This document shows, in pieces, positions 35,000 to 44,599 of a stretch of DNA of 57,999 nucleotides (positions are counted from its first letter, which is position 1; each line of letters begins with the position of its first letter). The stretch lies in NCBI GenBank assembly GCA_963929915.1, contig CAWVJY010000009.1:1-57999 (forward strand), written 5' to 3'. Position numbers and translations under genes: made by a program. The notes beneath the pieces are model-generated. The model searched no databases. It worked only from the letters and a program-made list of their open reading frames with translations, and was not told the DNA's origin. The stretch is from CAG-273 sp963929915 (GTDB lineage: Bacteria; Bacillota; Clostridia; TANB77; CAG-508).

Positions 35000-36231
35000 C
35001 TACTTCACATAAAGTTGAGGTCTGAAAGAAATGTTTGGAAAGGTATCACTAGTATAACTGCTACCACGATAAGCTGGGTGATAGATTCTGCCACTACAAA
35101 TTCCCCCTCTGCCAACACAAGAATAGATGTCAAAGCTAGAATATTCTGTTGTCCATTCACTACAATTACCTAATAAGTCGTGAATATTACTATATTTATC
35201 GTTTTGGTCTTCTCCTGTACTTTTTTGACTTCCTGTATCCATATTTCCATATTTTTCATCTGTCGTTGTTGCTAATGTATATCCATCTGTATTAGTCTGA
35301 CATATAAAATTTAATGCTGTATCCCATGCATAACTACTTATTAGCTCACTCACTACATAATCATTTCCTCTATACATTGCTTCTGCTTCACTTTTTGCTG
35401 TGTCTCTTGTTATATTAACATATGGTTCTGCTCCTGCTTTACAAACATTTCCAGTTCCTGTTTCATAACGTCCAATGTAAAATCCTCCTTTTGTCGTTGC
35501 ACTTGTTTTAAATGCTCCTATTTGGTCTTTTGCTACTGAATTAGTATTTCCTTCTCCATAATAATATTCACCATTATTATCCCCTCTAGCAACTTCATCT
35601 TCTGTTAACAATTCAGGTTCTTGCTCTACATTTGCTGTTGTTCCCCATTGTCTTCTACTTAATTCATTTGTTAATTTGCCTTCTGCATTTAATGTAATGG
35701 AAACATTATACTCTCCTGTTGGTATCCACACAAATTGGTTTCCATTGCTTATATCCTCTATCACAATTCCATTCTCTGCTTTTGTTCCACTATCTCGTGC
35801 TAACTTAAATCCTCCTGGAATATATACTGTATTGTCTAAATCATCTTTTATTGGTGTTGTACTTTCAAATTCAGTCTGCTCATCTATTGCTTCTGCTACT
35901 TCACTTTTTGGTGGCACTGGTGGGTTACTTTCGCCTCCTGTGCCACCTTCGTTATTTATAATACTATTTAATTCATTTACTAGATTTTCAATAGCTTCTT
36001 CCTCATTTGCAACTGCACCTTCCCATGTATTTTTTGCTTCTTGTGCTGTTTTTATTATTCCATCTTCTCCTAGTAACATATTTATTGTTGTTCCTGCTAA
36101 GATTAATAATATTACTATCGTTACAACTAATGCTATTAGGGTAATACCTCTTTTCTCTTTTATTGGTTTATAATGTAACTCTCTCTCTCTCTCTCTCTTA
36201 CAGTTTCAATGTTTTTACTACTTTTGCTCAT
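35000..36231 (-). CDS. Prepilin-like protein with FGE/lectin-like domain, phase OFF
   Basis: ATG 36231, preceded by AAAGGAGG, begins MSKSSKNIETV and enters (AG)10. After the tract the pilin frame reads LHYKPIKEKRGITLIALVVT, a prepilin signal, then LLILAG and KTAQEAKNTW. A Pro/Gly-rich linker and an FGE-sulfatase-like domain (FVWIPTGEYNV, YIGRYETGTGN, LLGNCSEWTTEYS, GRGG, ISFRPQLYV) follow. With 10 units the start codon's frame ends in Asn-Gln-stop, 22 bases after the tract. With 9 or 12 units it makes a complete protein of about 410 aa. The only internal ATG (36079) lies beyond the signal. So it is a contingency gene caught out of frame, not a decayed one. Confidence 0.8.
36179..36198 (-). 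repeat. (AG)10 microsatellite in the pilin 5' coding region
   Basis: Ten AG units beginning 11 codons after the ATG. Two of the three possible frames meet a stop within 25 bases; only multiples of three units are open. Confidence 0.95.
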
Positions 36232-36348
36232 TGTTTTTTCCTCCTTTTGTTTATTTCTCTAAAGTTCTTCCTTTAAAGTTTGTCCTTATTCTGTTTTTCT
36301 TATTTTGTGTTACTATAAGCTATGTTTTTATTTGCTTTTTCTTTACAT

Positions 36349-36390
36349 TTAATACCTATTTTTATAGTATTATAGTATTTCTTTACCTCT
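36349..36390 (-). repeat. 42-bp repeat upstream of pilin-like genes, copy 2
   Basis: Identical to 34925-34966. It lies about 120 bases before the phase-variable pilin start. The rest of 36232-36503 is AT-rich. Confidence 0.8.
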
Positions 36391-36503
36391 TTTGCATCGA
36401 TTGTATTTATTTTCTATATTTACTATATATAGATACTAAATACACTTTTATAATACCATTATCTTTTTCTTTTGGCAATAGATTTTTAAATTTTTTAAAG
36501 TTT

Positions 36504-36577
36504 CGGAATTTGACAGTTAATTAAATAAAAAATTGATATAAGCATTGAAGATGCTTAATTTTTTTGTCAAATTTCCG
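36504..36577. repeat. Inverted repeat before the transposase remnant
   Basis: CGGAATTTGACA (36504-36515) pairs with TGTCAAATTTCCG (36565-36577); between them AAGCAT/ATGCTT. Could be an IS end or a terminator. Confidence 0.5.
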
Positions 36578-36633
36578 TGTCATTGCGTATTATGATATAG
36601 TCTTCATATATTACACAAAGGAGATTAAAAATT

Positions 36634-37199
36634 ATGAGATTAAAAATATCTAAATCAAAAAATGTTACCATATACTATGTAATAAAAACTATCTATGTAA
36701 ATGGAAAAGAAAAAACTGTAACAGTTGAAAGATTAGAAAATGAAGATGAAATGCTGAAAAATCTAAAGGTGAAGATCCTAAAATTTGGGCTAAAAAATAT
36801 GTTGACAATTTAAATAGATTAGAAGAAGAAAATAAATTAGATGTATATATTAAAAAATCTGCTGGTACTCTAATTCCTAAAAACATTCAAAACTCTTTTA
36901 ATGTTGGATATCTTTTTCTAGAAAAAATATATTACAATTTAGGGTTAAATAATATTTGTAACGAAATTAGTACTAAATACAAATTTAATTATGATTTAGA
37001 TAATATTTTATCTAGACTAGTATATAGTAGGATAATATATTCTTCTTCAAAATTAGCTACTTTTGAATTATCTAAACAATATATTGAACAACCTAATTTT
37101 GAACTTTATGATATTTATCGTGCTTTAGAAGTTATAGCAAAAGAAACTGATTTTATTCAATCTGAATTGTATAAGAATAGTTTAAAATTAAGGAGTATG
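36634..37199 (+). pseudogene. IS1634/IS4-like transposase, 5' remnant with frameshift
   Basis: ATG 36634 after AAAGGAG starts MRLKISKSKNVTIYYVIKTI, the usual start of IS1634-type transposases (IxKSKNxxxYYVIKT). One base is missing near 36765, after which the frame reads EKSKGEDPKIWAKKYVDNLN. It then gives AGTLIPKNIQNSFNVGYLFLEKIYYNLG up to SELYKNSLKL. The catalytic DDE part is gone; the frame passes straight into the start of the IS256-like gene. Two different insertion sequences therefore meet here. Confidence 0.75.
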
Positions 37200-37204
37200 A
37201 AACA

Positions 37205-38242
37205 ATGAGTACAAAAAAAGAAAAAAATAAAAAGAAAGAAGTAAATATAAAAGAGCCAACAGAGCTAAATAGATTGATTATACAGGAAGCTGTAAATCAA
37301 TTCAAAGAAGGCAAACTTAATAGTGGACTAGATGTTGAAAATTTTTTAGATGGTCTATTACAGCCACTAATGCAAACACTTCTTGATGCTGAACTTGAAA
37401 ATCATCTAGAGTACCCTAGATATGAACATTCAAAAGATAGAAAGTCTAAAAATATTAGAAATGGTTATTGTAAATCTAAAATTGTAAAAACAAAATATGG
37501 TAATATTTGTTTTAAAACTCCTAGAGATAGAGAGTCTACTTTTATTCCAATAGTTATTGAAAAAGGTCAAACTACATTAACTTGTTTTGAAGATAAGTGT
37601 ATTGCACTTTATGCTAAAGGTATGAGCCTCAGAGACATAGAGAAAACTCTTAAAGAAATATATGGAGTTAATATAAATAAAGATCAAATTACAACACTAA
37701 TCTCTGCTGTATCTAAAGAAACTGAAGAATGGAGAAATAGAAAATTAAAACCTTTGTATGTATTCTCTTATGCTGATTGTATATACGTGCCTATTAAAAA
37801 TGAAGATATTACTTCTACCAAAAAGGCAATATATATAATTATTGGTGTAGATGCATTTGGATACAAAGACATCCTTGGTATGTGGGTAAATGAAACAGAG
37901 TCTGCTTCATTTTGGACTAATGTATTTGAAGATTTAAAAGAAAGAGGAGTTAAAGTTATTTTGTATATATCTAGTGATGGTATAGCAGGATTTAAAGGAT
38001 CTTTAGAAACTGCATTTTCTAAAGCCCAAAGTCAAAGGTGTGTAGTTCACCTAGTAAGAAATTTGCATAGCCTATGCTCTAAAAAAGATGCAAGACAAAT
38101 TATCGCTGACTATAAAAAGATATACACAAGTACTAGTCAAGACGAAGCACAACTTATGCTAGATGCTTTTACAACTAAATATGCAGAACAAAAAAGAATA
38201 GAATTGTTTGGAGATAGATATACTAAATATTTGAATGTATAG
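37205..38242 (+). pseudogene. IS256-family transposase, 3' truncated
   Basis: 345 aa of a mutator-type (IS256) DDE transposase, normally about 400 aa. Seen: MSTKKEKNKKKEVNIKEPTEL, the domain start LDGLLQPLMQTLLDAELENHL, RNGYCKSKIVKTKYGNICFKTPRDRES, the first Asp in YADCIYVPIKNE, and the second Asp in LYISSDGIAGFKGS followed by RCVVHLVRNLHS. The protein ends ...RIELFGDRYTKYLNV just before the region that would carry the catalytic Glu, so it should be inactive. AAGGAG lies before the ATG. 38243-38509 holds a small hairpin (AAGTGATATGATTTTATCACTT) and AT-rich sequence, no gene. Confidence 0.85.
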
Positions 38243-38413
38243 TCTTATCCCTTTAGTACATTGATAATTGAATATTACAGGTATGTAGGCTATATAAAAA
38301 GTGATATGATTTTATCACTTCATAATTTAGCTTTTATCACATCACTTTTCTATATATATATTAAAAATTTTCCACACTTATATTGACAAGCTCAGGTATT
38401 CTAAAATTTTTCA

Positions 38414-38443
38414 CTTCTTAGCGTATCTTCGATTCGCTAGAAG
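38414..38443 (-). repeat. Hairpin behind a prepilin-like gene
   Basis: CTTCTTAGCG with CGCTAGAAG, one bulge, loop TATCTTCGATT. Similar in shape and loop to hairpins at 34004 and 42842, each 60-130 bases behind a lectin-like C-terminus. Confidence 0.5.
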
Positions 38444-38509
38444 TCTTTTCTTAATGTTCTCTATGACTTTCTGATTTTACTTCTTTAAACTAGTTACCAC
38501 TAACATTGG

Positions 38510-39853
38510 TCAGTGCTGCTTTATATAAAGTGCCACGCGGAAGCCATTGTGGCTGCCACCATAATTTGGAAAGCCAGCGGTATCCCTGTAGGCCGTGTAG
38601 TAGTGTATGTAGAAGTAATTGCCTCCTCTATAAATGCAAGTACGTGCTTGTGCTTGACTGCTATCCGTTCTCGTGGAATATTCTGTGCTCCACTCACTTA
38701 AATTTCCTGCCATATCATAGATGTTACATACATTATCTTCTGTTTCTCCTGTATTTTTTAGTGTTCCGTTTCCATCTTTCTTATTTGCATAATTACTATT
38801 TGCTTCATTTATACTTTGTATAAACACTATTGCTGTATCCCATGCATAACTATTTACTAAATCACTTTCTACTCCTACTGTATTATCTCCTGTTGGATAC
38901 ATATTTTGGCATATTTTTGAAGCATCTAATTGGGTTACATGATTCCATAACATTCCTTGTGTTAATGGAGTGGTTCTTTGATCATTTCCTCTTGGTGTTC
39001 CAGTTGATACTTTTGACAATGGTTTCCAATCTGCTACACTACTTCCACTTCCATAGCTTGCTTCATATCTTGCTATATAATATCCTCCATTATCTGCTAC
39101 ACTTTGTACAAATCCTGCTAAGTTTTTAGCTGTGGCATTTAAGCCATCTAATCCACTTGATGGTATTCCTGGTCTAGATATTATCAATTCTTTACAATAT
39201 GAATTTATTATAGTATCTTCATCTTGATCTTCATAAGTTTGATTTTCTTTACCTGATGCTGGATTATCTCCTGCAAATGCTGACTGCTGCATTGTTGGTG
39301 TTCCATTACTTGTATTAAATGTATATCTTCCTAGTTTTATCGTTACATCATTTTCTGGGTTACTATCTTTATGTACTGTTCCTACTGGTATCCATACAAA
39401 TTGATTTTGATTTGCATCTTCTATTACTATTCCTTCTGGTACAGTTGTTCCTTCACTGGTTACTACCTTAAATCCTTTTGGCACTGTTACTATATTTCCT
39501 AGATTATCTTTTGCTTTTTCTCCTTCTTCTTTTTCTACGATTTCTGTTACTGTTGTGATATCTACTGGTTCTGTTGGAGTATCTCCTCCTCCTACTTGTC
39601 CATTTACTAAGTTTTCTATTTGCTCTGCTATGTTTGTTAAACTCTCTTGCTCATTTATTGTTGCTTCGTTCCATGCATTTGCTGCATCTCCTGCTGTCTT
39701 AAATATTCCTCCATTACTAAATAGCATGTTAATTGTTATTCCTGCTAAGATTAATAACACTACTATGGTTACAACCAATGCAATAAGAGTAATACCTTGT
39801 TGTTTTCTGTTTACTAATTTTGCTTTTTCTTCCTTCTTGTTTTCTTCTTTCAT
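38510..39853 (-). CDS. Prepilin-like protein with FGE/lectin-like domain
   Basis: 447 aa. Seen: a charged start (KEENKKEEKAKLVNRKQ), the prepilin signal QGITLIALVVTIVVLLILAG at about 20-40, KTAGDAANAWNEA, a linker (GQVGGGDTPTEP), then an FGE-sulfatase/C-type-lectin-like domain: FVWIPVGTVHK, YYIARYEASYGSG, YDMAGNLSEWSTEYS, a Tyr/His-rich stretch RGGNYFYIHYYTAYRDT and the end GSHNGFRVALYI. The last 120 bases are GC-rich against the genome and dense in Tyr, His and Asn codons, as in variable tips of diversified proteins. GGAGG precedes the ATG. Probably displayed on the cell surface or a pilus tip; no AG tract in this copy. Confidence 0.8.
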   Translation of the reverse strand: MKEENKKEEKAKLVNRKQQGITLIALVVTIVVLLILAGITINMLFSNGGIFKTAGDAANAWNEATINEQESLTNIAEQIENLVNGQVGGGDTPTEPVDITTVTEIVEKEEGEKAKDNLGNIVTVPKGFKVVTSEGTTVPEGIVIEDANQNQFVWIPVGTVHKDSNPENDVTIKLGRYTFNTSNGTPTMQQSAFAGDNPASGKENQTYEDQDEDTIINSYCKELIISRPGIPSSGLDGLNATAKNLAGFVQSVADNGGYYIARYEASYGSGSSVADWKPLSKVSTGTPRGNDQRTTPLTQGMLWNHVTQLDASKICQNMYPTGDNTVGVESDLVNSYAWDTAIVFIQSINEANSNYANKKDGNGTLKNTGETEDNVCNIYDMAGNLSEWSTEYSTRTDSSQAQARTCIYRGGNYFYIHYYTAYRDTAGFPNYGGSHNGFRVALYIKQH

Positions 39854-40165
39854 ATTATTATTTTCCTCCTTTGCTTATTTTTTCTAAAGTTAAAACTTTT
39901 TTCATTATTTATTTTTTTCTTATCTTTTTTAGTTTTCCTTTAGACTTTTTCCTATTGTTTTCTTGTTATACTATAATTACTTTTTTCTTTTTGGCATTGA
40001 TTGTATTTATTTCTATACTATTGATAGATATTAAATACATTTTTATCTTACCATTAACTCTTTATTTTTGCAATAATTTTTATAAAATTTTAATTTTTTA
40101 ATTTTTCAATTTGACTTTTTCATTTGATGTTAATTTTTGATAGTTATAATATAGTATATACTTTC

Positions 40166-40194
40166 TTGTATTTTTTCCATTTTTATGGCATAAT
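40166..40194 (+). promoter_or_regulatory. mutS2 promoter
   Basis: TTGTAT (40166-40171), 17 bp, CATAAT (40189-40194). The 373-base gap before mutS2 otherwise contains AT-rich upstream sequence of the pilin-like gene on the other strand. Confidence 0.55.
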
Positions 40195-40226
40195 AACTAT
40201 ATATTGAATAGAAAGGACTCTTTTTA

Positions 40227-42680
40227 ATGGATACATTACTTAATAAATTAGAATATAACGAAATTTTAAATAAACTTGAAAAACATTGTAAAACTTATTT
40301 AGGAAAAAAGAAGTGCTATAATATAAAACCTAAGTTTACATTTGAAGAAGTACAAACTTTGCTAAATCAAACTAAAAAAGCAGATGCACTTCTTCATCAA
40401 AAAGGTACTCCACCTTTTTTAGAAATAGAAGAAATGGAAACTTATTTAAAGATGTTAGAAAGTAGCCAAACTTTATCTATGAAGGCTTTATTAACTATTG
40501 CTAATTTGTTAAAAATGGCTAGAGGATTAAATGAATATTTTTACGGAGATGAAAATTTTGACATATCTTCTTTTTCTTGCTTAGATTCGTATTTTTCTTC
40601 TTTATATAAAAATGCAAGTATTGAAAAAAATATTTTAGATAAAATTATAGATGAAAATACTATAGCTGACAATGCTTCTTCTAAACTTTCTGCTTTAAGA
40701 AGAAATAGGAGAAATATAGAAGATCAAATTAAAGATAAATTAAATCAGTTTTTACATTCTAGTACTTATGCTAAATACATTATGGACCCAATTGTTACTA
40801 TTCGTAATAATCGTTATGTAATACCTGTAAAAGAAGAATATAGAAGCCAAATTAAAGGTTTTGTCCATGATACCTCTAGTAGTGGTTCTACTTTATACAT
40901 TGAGCCTACTAGTGTTTTTGAATTAAATAATCAAATAAACCATATTAAAATGGAAGAAGAATTAGAAATTGAGAGAATTTTACAAATTCTTTCTTCTTCA
41001 CTTTACCCTTATATCAAAGAATTAGAGCAAAATTTATCGATTACTGGAGAGCTAGATTTAATTTTTGCCAAGGCTCATTATGGAATAGAAAATGATGGAA
41101 TAGAGCCTAACTTAACCCAAGAAAAACAGATTTCTTTTTACCGCGCCAAACATCCTTTTATTGAGAAGGATAAAGTAGTTCCTATTGATATTTCACTTGG
41201 CAAGGATTATACCTGTTTACTAATTACCGGCCCTAATACTGGTGGTAAAACTGTTGCTTTAAAAACATTAGGCTTATTACTCTTAATGGCATATTCTGGT
41301 ATTCCTGTACCTTGTCACGAAAAAAGTAACATTTGTGTATTTTCTCATATTTTTGCAGATATTGGAGATGACCAAAGTATTCAAGAATCTCTTAGTACTT
41401 TTTCGGCACATATGAAAAATATTGTAGAAATTACAAATCAAGTAGACTCTAATAGTCTTGTGCTTTTAGACGAACTTGGTTCTGGCACAGATCCTGTAGA
41501 AGGTGCTGCTCTTGCCATTAGTATTTTAAGCTATTTAAAAGAGCAAGAAAGTTTAGTGTGTTGTACTACCCATTATCAAGAACTAAAAGAGTTTGCATTA
41601 GTAACAGATGGTTTTGAAAATGCAAGTTTTGAATTTGATTTAGAAAATTTAAAACCTACTTATCATTTATTAATTGGAATTCCTGGTAAAAGTAACGCTT
41701 TTGCCATTAGCCAAAAATTAGGTCTATCTGCTGAAATTTTAGAAAAGGCTTCTTCTTATTTAAAAGAAGATAAAGTTTCTATAGAAGAATTGCTAAAAAG
41801 TATTTATGACCAAAAATTAGAAATTGAAAAACAAGAAGAAGAAACTAGAAAAAATTTGGCTCAAATAGAAATTTTAAGAAAGTCTCTTGAAAATAAACAA
41901 GAAGATATTGCTGAAAAAAGAAAAGAATATATTGAAAATGCTAAAATGGAAGCTCGTGACATTTTGCTTTCTGCCAAAGAAGAGGTAAATGAAATAATTA
42001 GAGAGCTTAGCCATACAACAGATACCAAAAAAGCAAATTCCTTACGAAATGAATTAAATGATAAATTAAGAGACTTAAATCATAGTAACTTAGAAAATGA
42101 TTTAGGCGGAAATATAGAAAATTCAGAAAAAATGGAAAACCTTGCAAATATTCAGCCACAAGAAATAAGAAAAGGTTTGGAAGTATATGTTGTGCCTTTA
42201 CAAGCAGAAGGAGTCATTGTTAGTGAACATTTAAACAAGGCTCAAGAAGTACAAGTAGAAGTTGGAAATATGAAAATGAATATAAAACTTACTAATTTGC
42301 AAAAAATAAGTAATAGTTTTGATACAAATTCGAATTCATTGAAACAACATTCTAGCCATACTTCAAATTCCAGTAAAATGTCATTACCTATAAACCATGG
42401 TATTGTCACTACAAATCAGAGTTCTAAGTCTAAAACAATTTCTCCTGAAATTAATGTAATTGGGCAAAACGTAGATGAAGCTGTTTATGTAATAGATAAA
42501 TATATAGATAATTGCGTTATTGCCCATATTTCCCCTATTCGTATTGTACATGGTAAGGGGACAGGAAAGTTAAGAGAAGGAATTCACAATTACTTAAAGA
42601 AAAATCCACAAGTAAAAAATTTTAGACTTGGTACTTTTGGAGAAGGCGAAATGGGTGTTACAGTAGTGGAATTAAAATAA
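40227..42680 (+). CDS. mutS2: Endonuclease/ATPase MutS2
   Basis: MutS homologue that suppresses recombination and, in B. subtilis, acts on stalled ribosomes. 817 aa: core domain (IVTIRNNRYVIPVKEEYRSQIKGFVHDTSSSGSTLYIEP), Walker A ITGPNTGGKTVALKT near 337, Walker B LVLLDELGSGTDPVEGAAL, a coiled coil around 520-620, a KOW-like region, and a C-terminal Smr nuclease domain (PEINVIGQNVDEAVYVIDKYID ... IVHGKGTGKLREGI). A long Ser/Asn-rich linker precedes Smr. GAAAGGA precedes the ATG. Unlike its usual genomic place it sits between two pilin-like genes of the variable island. Confidence 0.96.
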   Translation: MDTLLNKLEYNEILNKLEKHCKTYLGKKKCYNIKPKFTFEEVQTLLNQTKKADALLHQKGTPPFLEIEEMETYLKMLESSQTLSMKALLTIANLLKMARGLNEYFYGDENFDISSFSCLDSYFSSLYKNASIEKNILDKIIDENTIADNASSKLSALRRNRRNIEDQIKDKLNQFLHSSTYAKYIMDPIVTIRNNRYVIPVKEEYRSQIKGFVHDTSSSGSTLYIEPTSVFELNNQINHIKMEEELEIERILQILSSSLYPYIKELEQNLSITGELDLIFAKAHYGIENDGIEPNLTQEKQISFYRAKHPFIEKDKVVPIDISLGKDYTCLLITGPNTGGKTVALKTLGLLLLMAYSGIPVPCHEKSNICVFSHIFADIGDDQSIQESLSTFSAHMKNIVEITNQVDSNSLVLLDELGSGTDPVEGAALAISILSYLKEQESLVCCTTHYQELKEFALVTDGFENASFEFDLENLKPTYHLLIGIPGKSNAFAISQKLGLSAEILEKASSYLKEDKVSIEELLKSIYDQKLEIEKQEEETRKNLAQIEILRKSLENKQEDIAEKRKEYIENAKMEARDILLSAKEEVNEIIRELSHTTDTKKANSLRNELNDKLRDLNHSNLENDLGGNIENSEKMENLANIQPQEIRKGLEVYVVPLQAEGVIVSEHLNKAQEVQVEVGNMKMNIKLTNLQKISNSFDTNSNSLKQHSSHTSNSSKMSLPINHGIVTTNQSSKSKTISPEINVIGQNVDEAVYVIDKYIDNCVIAHISPIRIVHGKGTGKLREGIHNYLKKNPQVKNFRLGTFGEGEMGVTVVELK

Positions 42681-42755
42681 ATTAAGACATGCTAAATTAA
42701 AAAAAGAATTGATTTAAGAAGATTCAAAGTTTGGAACAAGTTCAAAATGAATTAG

Positions 42756-42813
42756 ATGGTGTAGAATACAGTGTGTGAAATATAAAAAAGTAACACACTG
42801 TATCTACACCATC
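42756..42813 (+). terminator. Terminator after mutS2
   Basis: ATGGTGTAGAxxACAGTGTGT pairs with ACACACTGTxxCTACACCAT, about 18 bp. The T-run that follows is short, so it may also be only a barrier hairpin. Confidence 0.65.
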
Positions 42814-42841
42814 CTTTGTTATGGATAAAATTTTCCTCCTT

Positions 42842-42912
42842 ACTTACGTACTGCGTTCGCTAGTTGTATGTTCAATTTCAATCTATTTTTATATAATCTA
42901 TAAGTTTATGTT
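42842..42912 (-). repeat. Conserved 3' flank of a lectin-like gene, copy 2
   Basis: ACTTACGTACTGCGTTCGC, TAGTTGTATG and the following ATATAATCTATAAGTTTATG match 34004-34080 closely. It lies just behind the prepilin-like gene that ends at 42932. Confidence 0.6.
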
Positions 42913-42931
42913 TATGTTTTATTTCTTCAGC

Positions 42932-44302
42932 TTACATACCTACATATAAAACTGGACGAGCTGAAATAGAGTTGAGGAAATCGTACGGAAAGCTGTCGTT
43001 ACGATAAGAAGCTGGACGGCTAGAACCAGAACTGCCGTAACCGCCACCACGAACAACTCGGCCGCTAGTACTGAGTGCTTCTTGTGACCAATCATATGCA
43101 TTTCCTGCTAAATCATAGATATTATTTGCTTTCCAATTTTCACTACTTCCTGCTGGGAATACTTTTGTTCCTGCATCAGTTACTTGTTTATCTGCTGTTA
43201 CTGAGTCATTATAATTACTATAATTTCCCCATGTGCTAGAATCCTCATATACATCTTCACTTGACATTCCTGTTTCTACCAACCACTCCATTACTCTATC
43301 CCATTGCGTTCCATTTATCATGGTACTTTTTGCATTTGCTGTATTTACTATTCCACTACATGCTTTATATAAATTATACCAATTTTGACTTACTAAAACT
43401 GTTTGTCCTTTTTGCACTGTTGGGCTTGCTACACTTCCTGTTAGCTCATATCTTCCTATATAAAATCCTCCATACTTCTTTATACTTTCATAACTTACTT
43501 CATAATCTGCTACCAACATGTCTGCAAATTGATCTAATATATTTCCATCTTCTTCTTTAAATTCAAACACACTTTTTATTTGCTCTATTCCTTTATCACT
43601 TTGTCCTGTTACAGCGTCACCATAATCAGTATCTATTAAAATATCTGGCTCACGGTAGGCTGTACTTCCTGGTGCTCCTCCTATATCTGCTCCTCTTAAC
43701 TTACTATATACATCTGTTGTAGCATCTACTCCCTCATAAGCACTTAATGGCGTTCCTGGATTTTCTGTATTATACATTATTCCTAACTGTTCATTATTTA
43801 CTGGTATCCACACAAATTCATTATTGGTTCCATCTTGTTTTATTACAAATCCTTCTTCTACTTTTTGTTCTTCTTCTACTTCAGATGGTGTAAATCCGTC
43901 TGGTATAGGTACATTTACTGATGGTTCATCTTTTGATGGAAATTTTGTTACTTTGTCTAAATCCCATCCTGTTTCTGGGTCTATATTTCCATCTCCTCCT
44001 GTACTCCCACCTATCTGTCCATTTACTAAATTTTGTATTTGCTCTGTTAAATTATCTAAATCTGCTTGCTCATTTATAACTGCTTGGTTCCATGCATTTG
44101 CTGCATCCTGGGCTACCTTAAATATTCCTCCATTACTAAATAGCATGTTTATAGTTATTCCTGCTAATATTAGTAATACTACTATGGTTACTACTAAAGC
44201 TATTAGAGTAATACCTTGCTCTTTCTTATTTCTTTGCAAATTTTCTATTTTTTCTTTTTGTTTTATTCTTTTTTGATTTAAATTTTCTTGTGTTTCTTTC
44301 AT
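42932..44302 (-). CDS. Prepilin-like protein with FGE/lectin-like domain
   Basis: 456 aa. Seen: a charged start (QKRIKQKEKIENLQRNKKE), the prepilin signal QGITLIALVVTIVVLLILAG, KVAQDAANAWNQA, a linker (GQIGGSTGGDGNIDPETG), and a domain with FVWIPVNNEQLG, GGFYIGRYELTGS, IYDLAGNAYDWSQEA, VVRGGGYGSSGSSRPASYR and the end ISARPVLYVGM. The order GRYE, DLAGN.xEW/DW, RGG, RPV is typical of formylglycine-generating-enzyme-like domains. GGAGG precedes the ATG. Upstream are a repeat element, a promoter at 44564-44592, a terminator and an in-frame (AG)12 leader ORF. Confidence 0.8.
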   Translation of the reverse strand: MKETQENLNQKRIKQKEKIENLQRNKKEQGITLIALVVTIVVLLILAGITINMLFSNGGIFKVAQDAANAWNQAVINEQADLDNLTEQIQNLVNGQIGGSTGGDGNIDPETGWDLDKVTKFPSKDEPSVNVPIPDGFTPSEVEEEQKVEEGFVIKQDGTNNEFVWIPVNNEQLGIMYNTENPGTPLSAYEGVDATTDVYSKLRGADIGGAPGSTAYREPDILIDTDYGDAVTGQSDKGIEQIKSVFEFKEEDGNILDQFADMLVADYEVSYESIKKYGGFYIGRYELTGSVASPTVQKGQTVLVSQNWYNLYKACSGIVNTANAKSTMINGTQWDRVMEWLVETGMSSEDVYEDSSTWGNYSNYNDSVTADKQVTDAGTKVFPAGSSENWKANNIYDLAGNAYDWSQEALSTSGRVVRGGGYGSSGSSRPASYRNDSFPYDFLNSISARPVLYVGM

Positions 44303-44340
44303 TTTCTTTTTTCCTCCCTTAATTTTATATTTCTCTTTTT

Positions 44341-44496
44341 GAGATTAAAATATATCTTTTCGCATTTTTTTCATAATCGAGGAACATTTGTCCAGTAATC
44401 ATTTAGAACATTGTACATCTTTAAAAGAAAGTGTGCCGTAATTCACAAGCCTATGTGACGAGCTTATGAAAAACAGAAAAGATATATCTTAATCTT
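44341..44496. repeat. Structured intergenic element H (single copy)
   Basis: Outer stem GATTAAAATATATCTTTTC with GAAAAGATATATCTTAATC (44341-44361 and 44476-44496), inner pairs such as TCATAA/TTATGA. It sits in the leader between the promoter at 44564 and the pilin start, so it should be in the mRNA. Confidence 0.65.
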
Positions 44497-44563
44497 AAAT
44501 TATTAACGAAGTTAGTTTTATTAAATCTTATTAAATAATCAGTAAGAAATATGATTTAATTTC

Positions 44564-44592
44564 ATTATACTATCCTTTTATTTCTTTGTAAA
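44564..44592 (-). promoter_or_regulatory. Promoter of the pilin-like gene
   Basis: Minus strand: TTTACA (44587-44592), 17 bp, TATAAT (44564-44569). Spacer nearly identical to that of 4297-4325. It directly follows the terminator. Confidence 0.75.
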
Positions 44593-44599
44593 CAAAATT

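Noticed and set aside
34138..44302. A complete diversity-generating retroelement
   Set aside because: No reverse transcriptase, accessory gene or template repeat found; only target-like C-termini are present.
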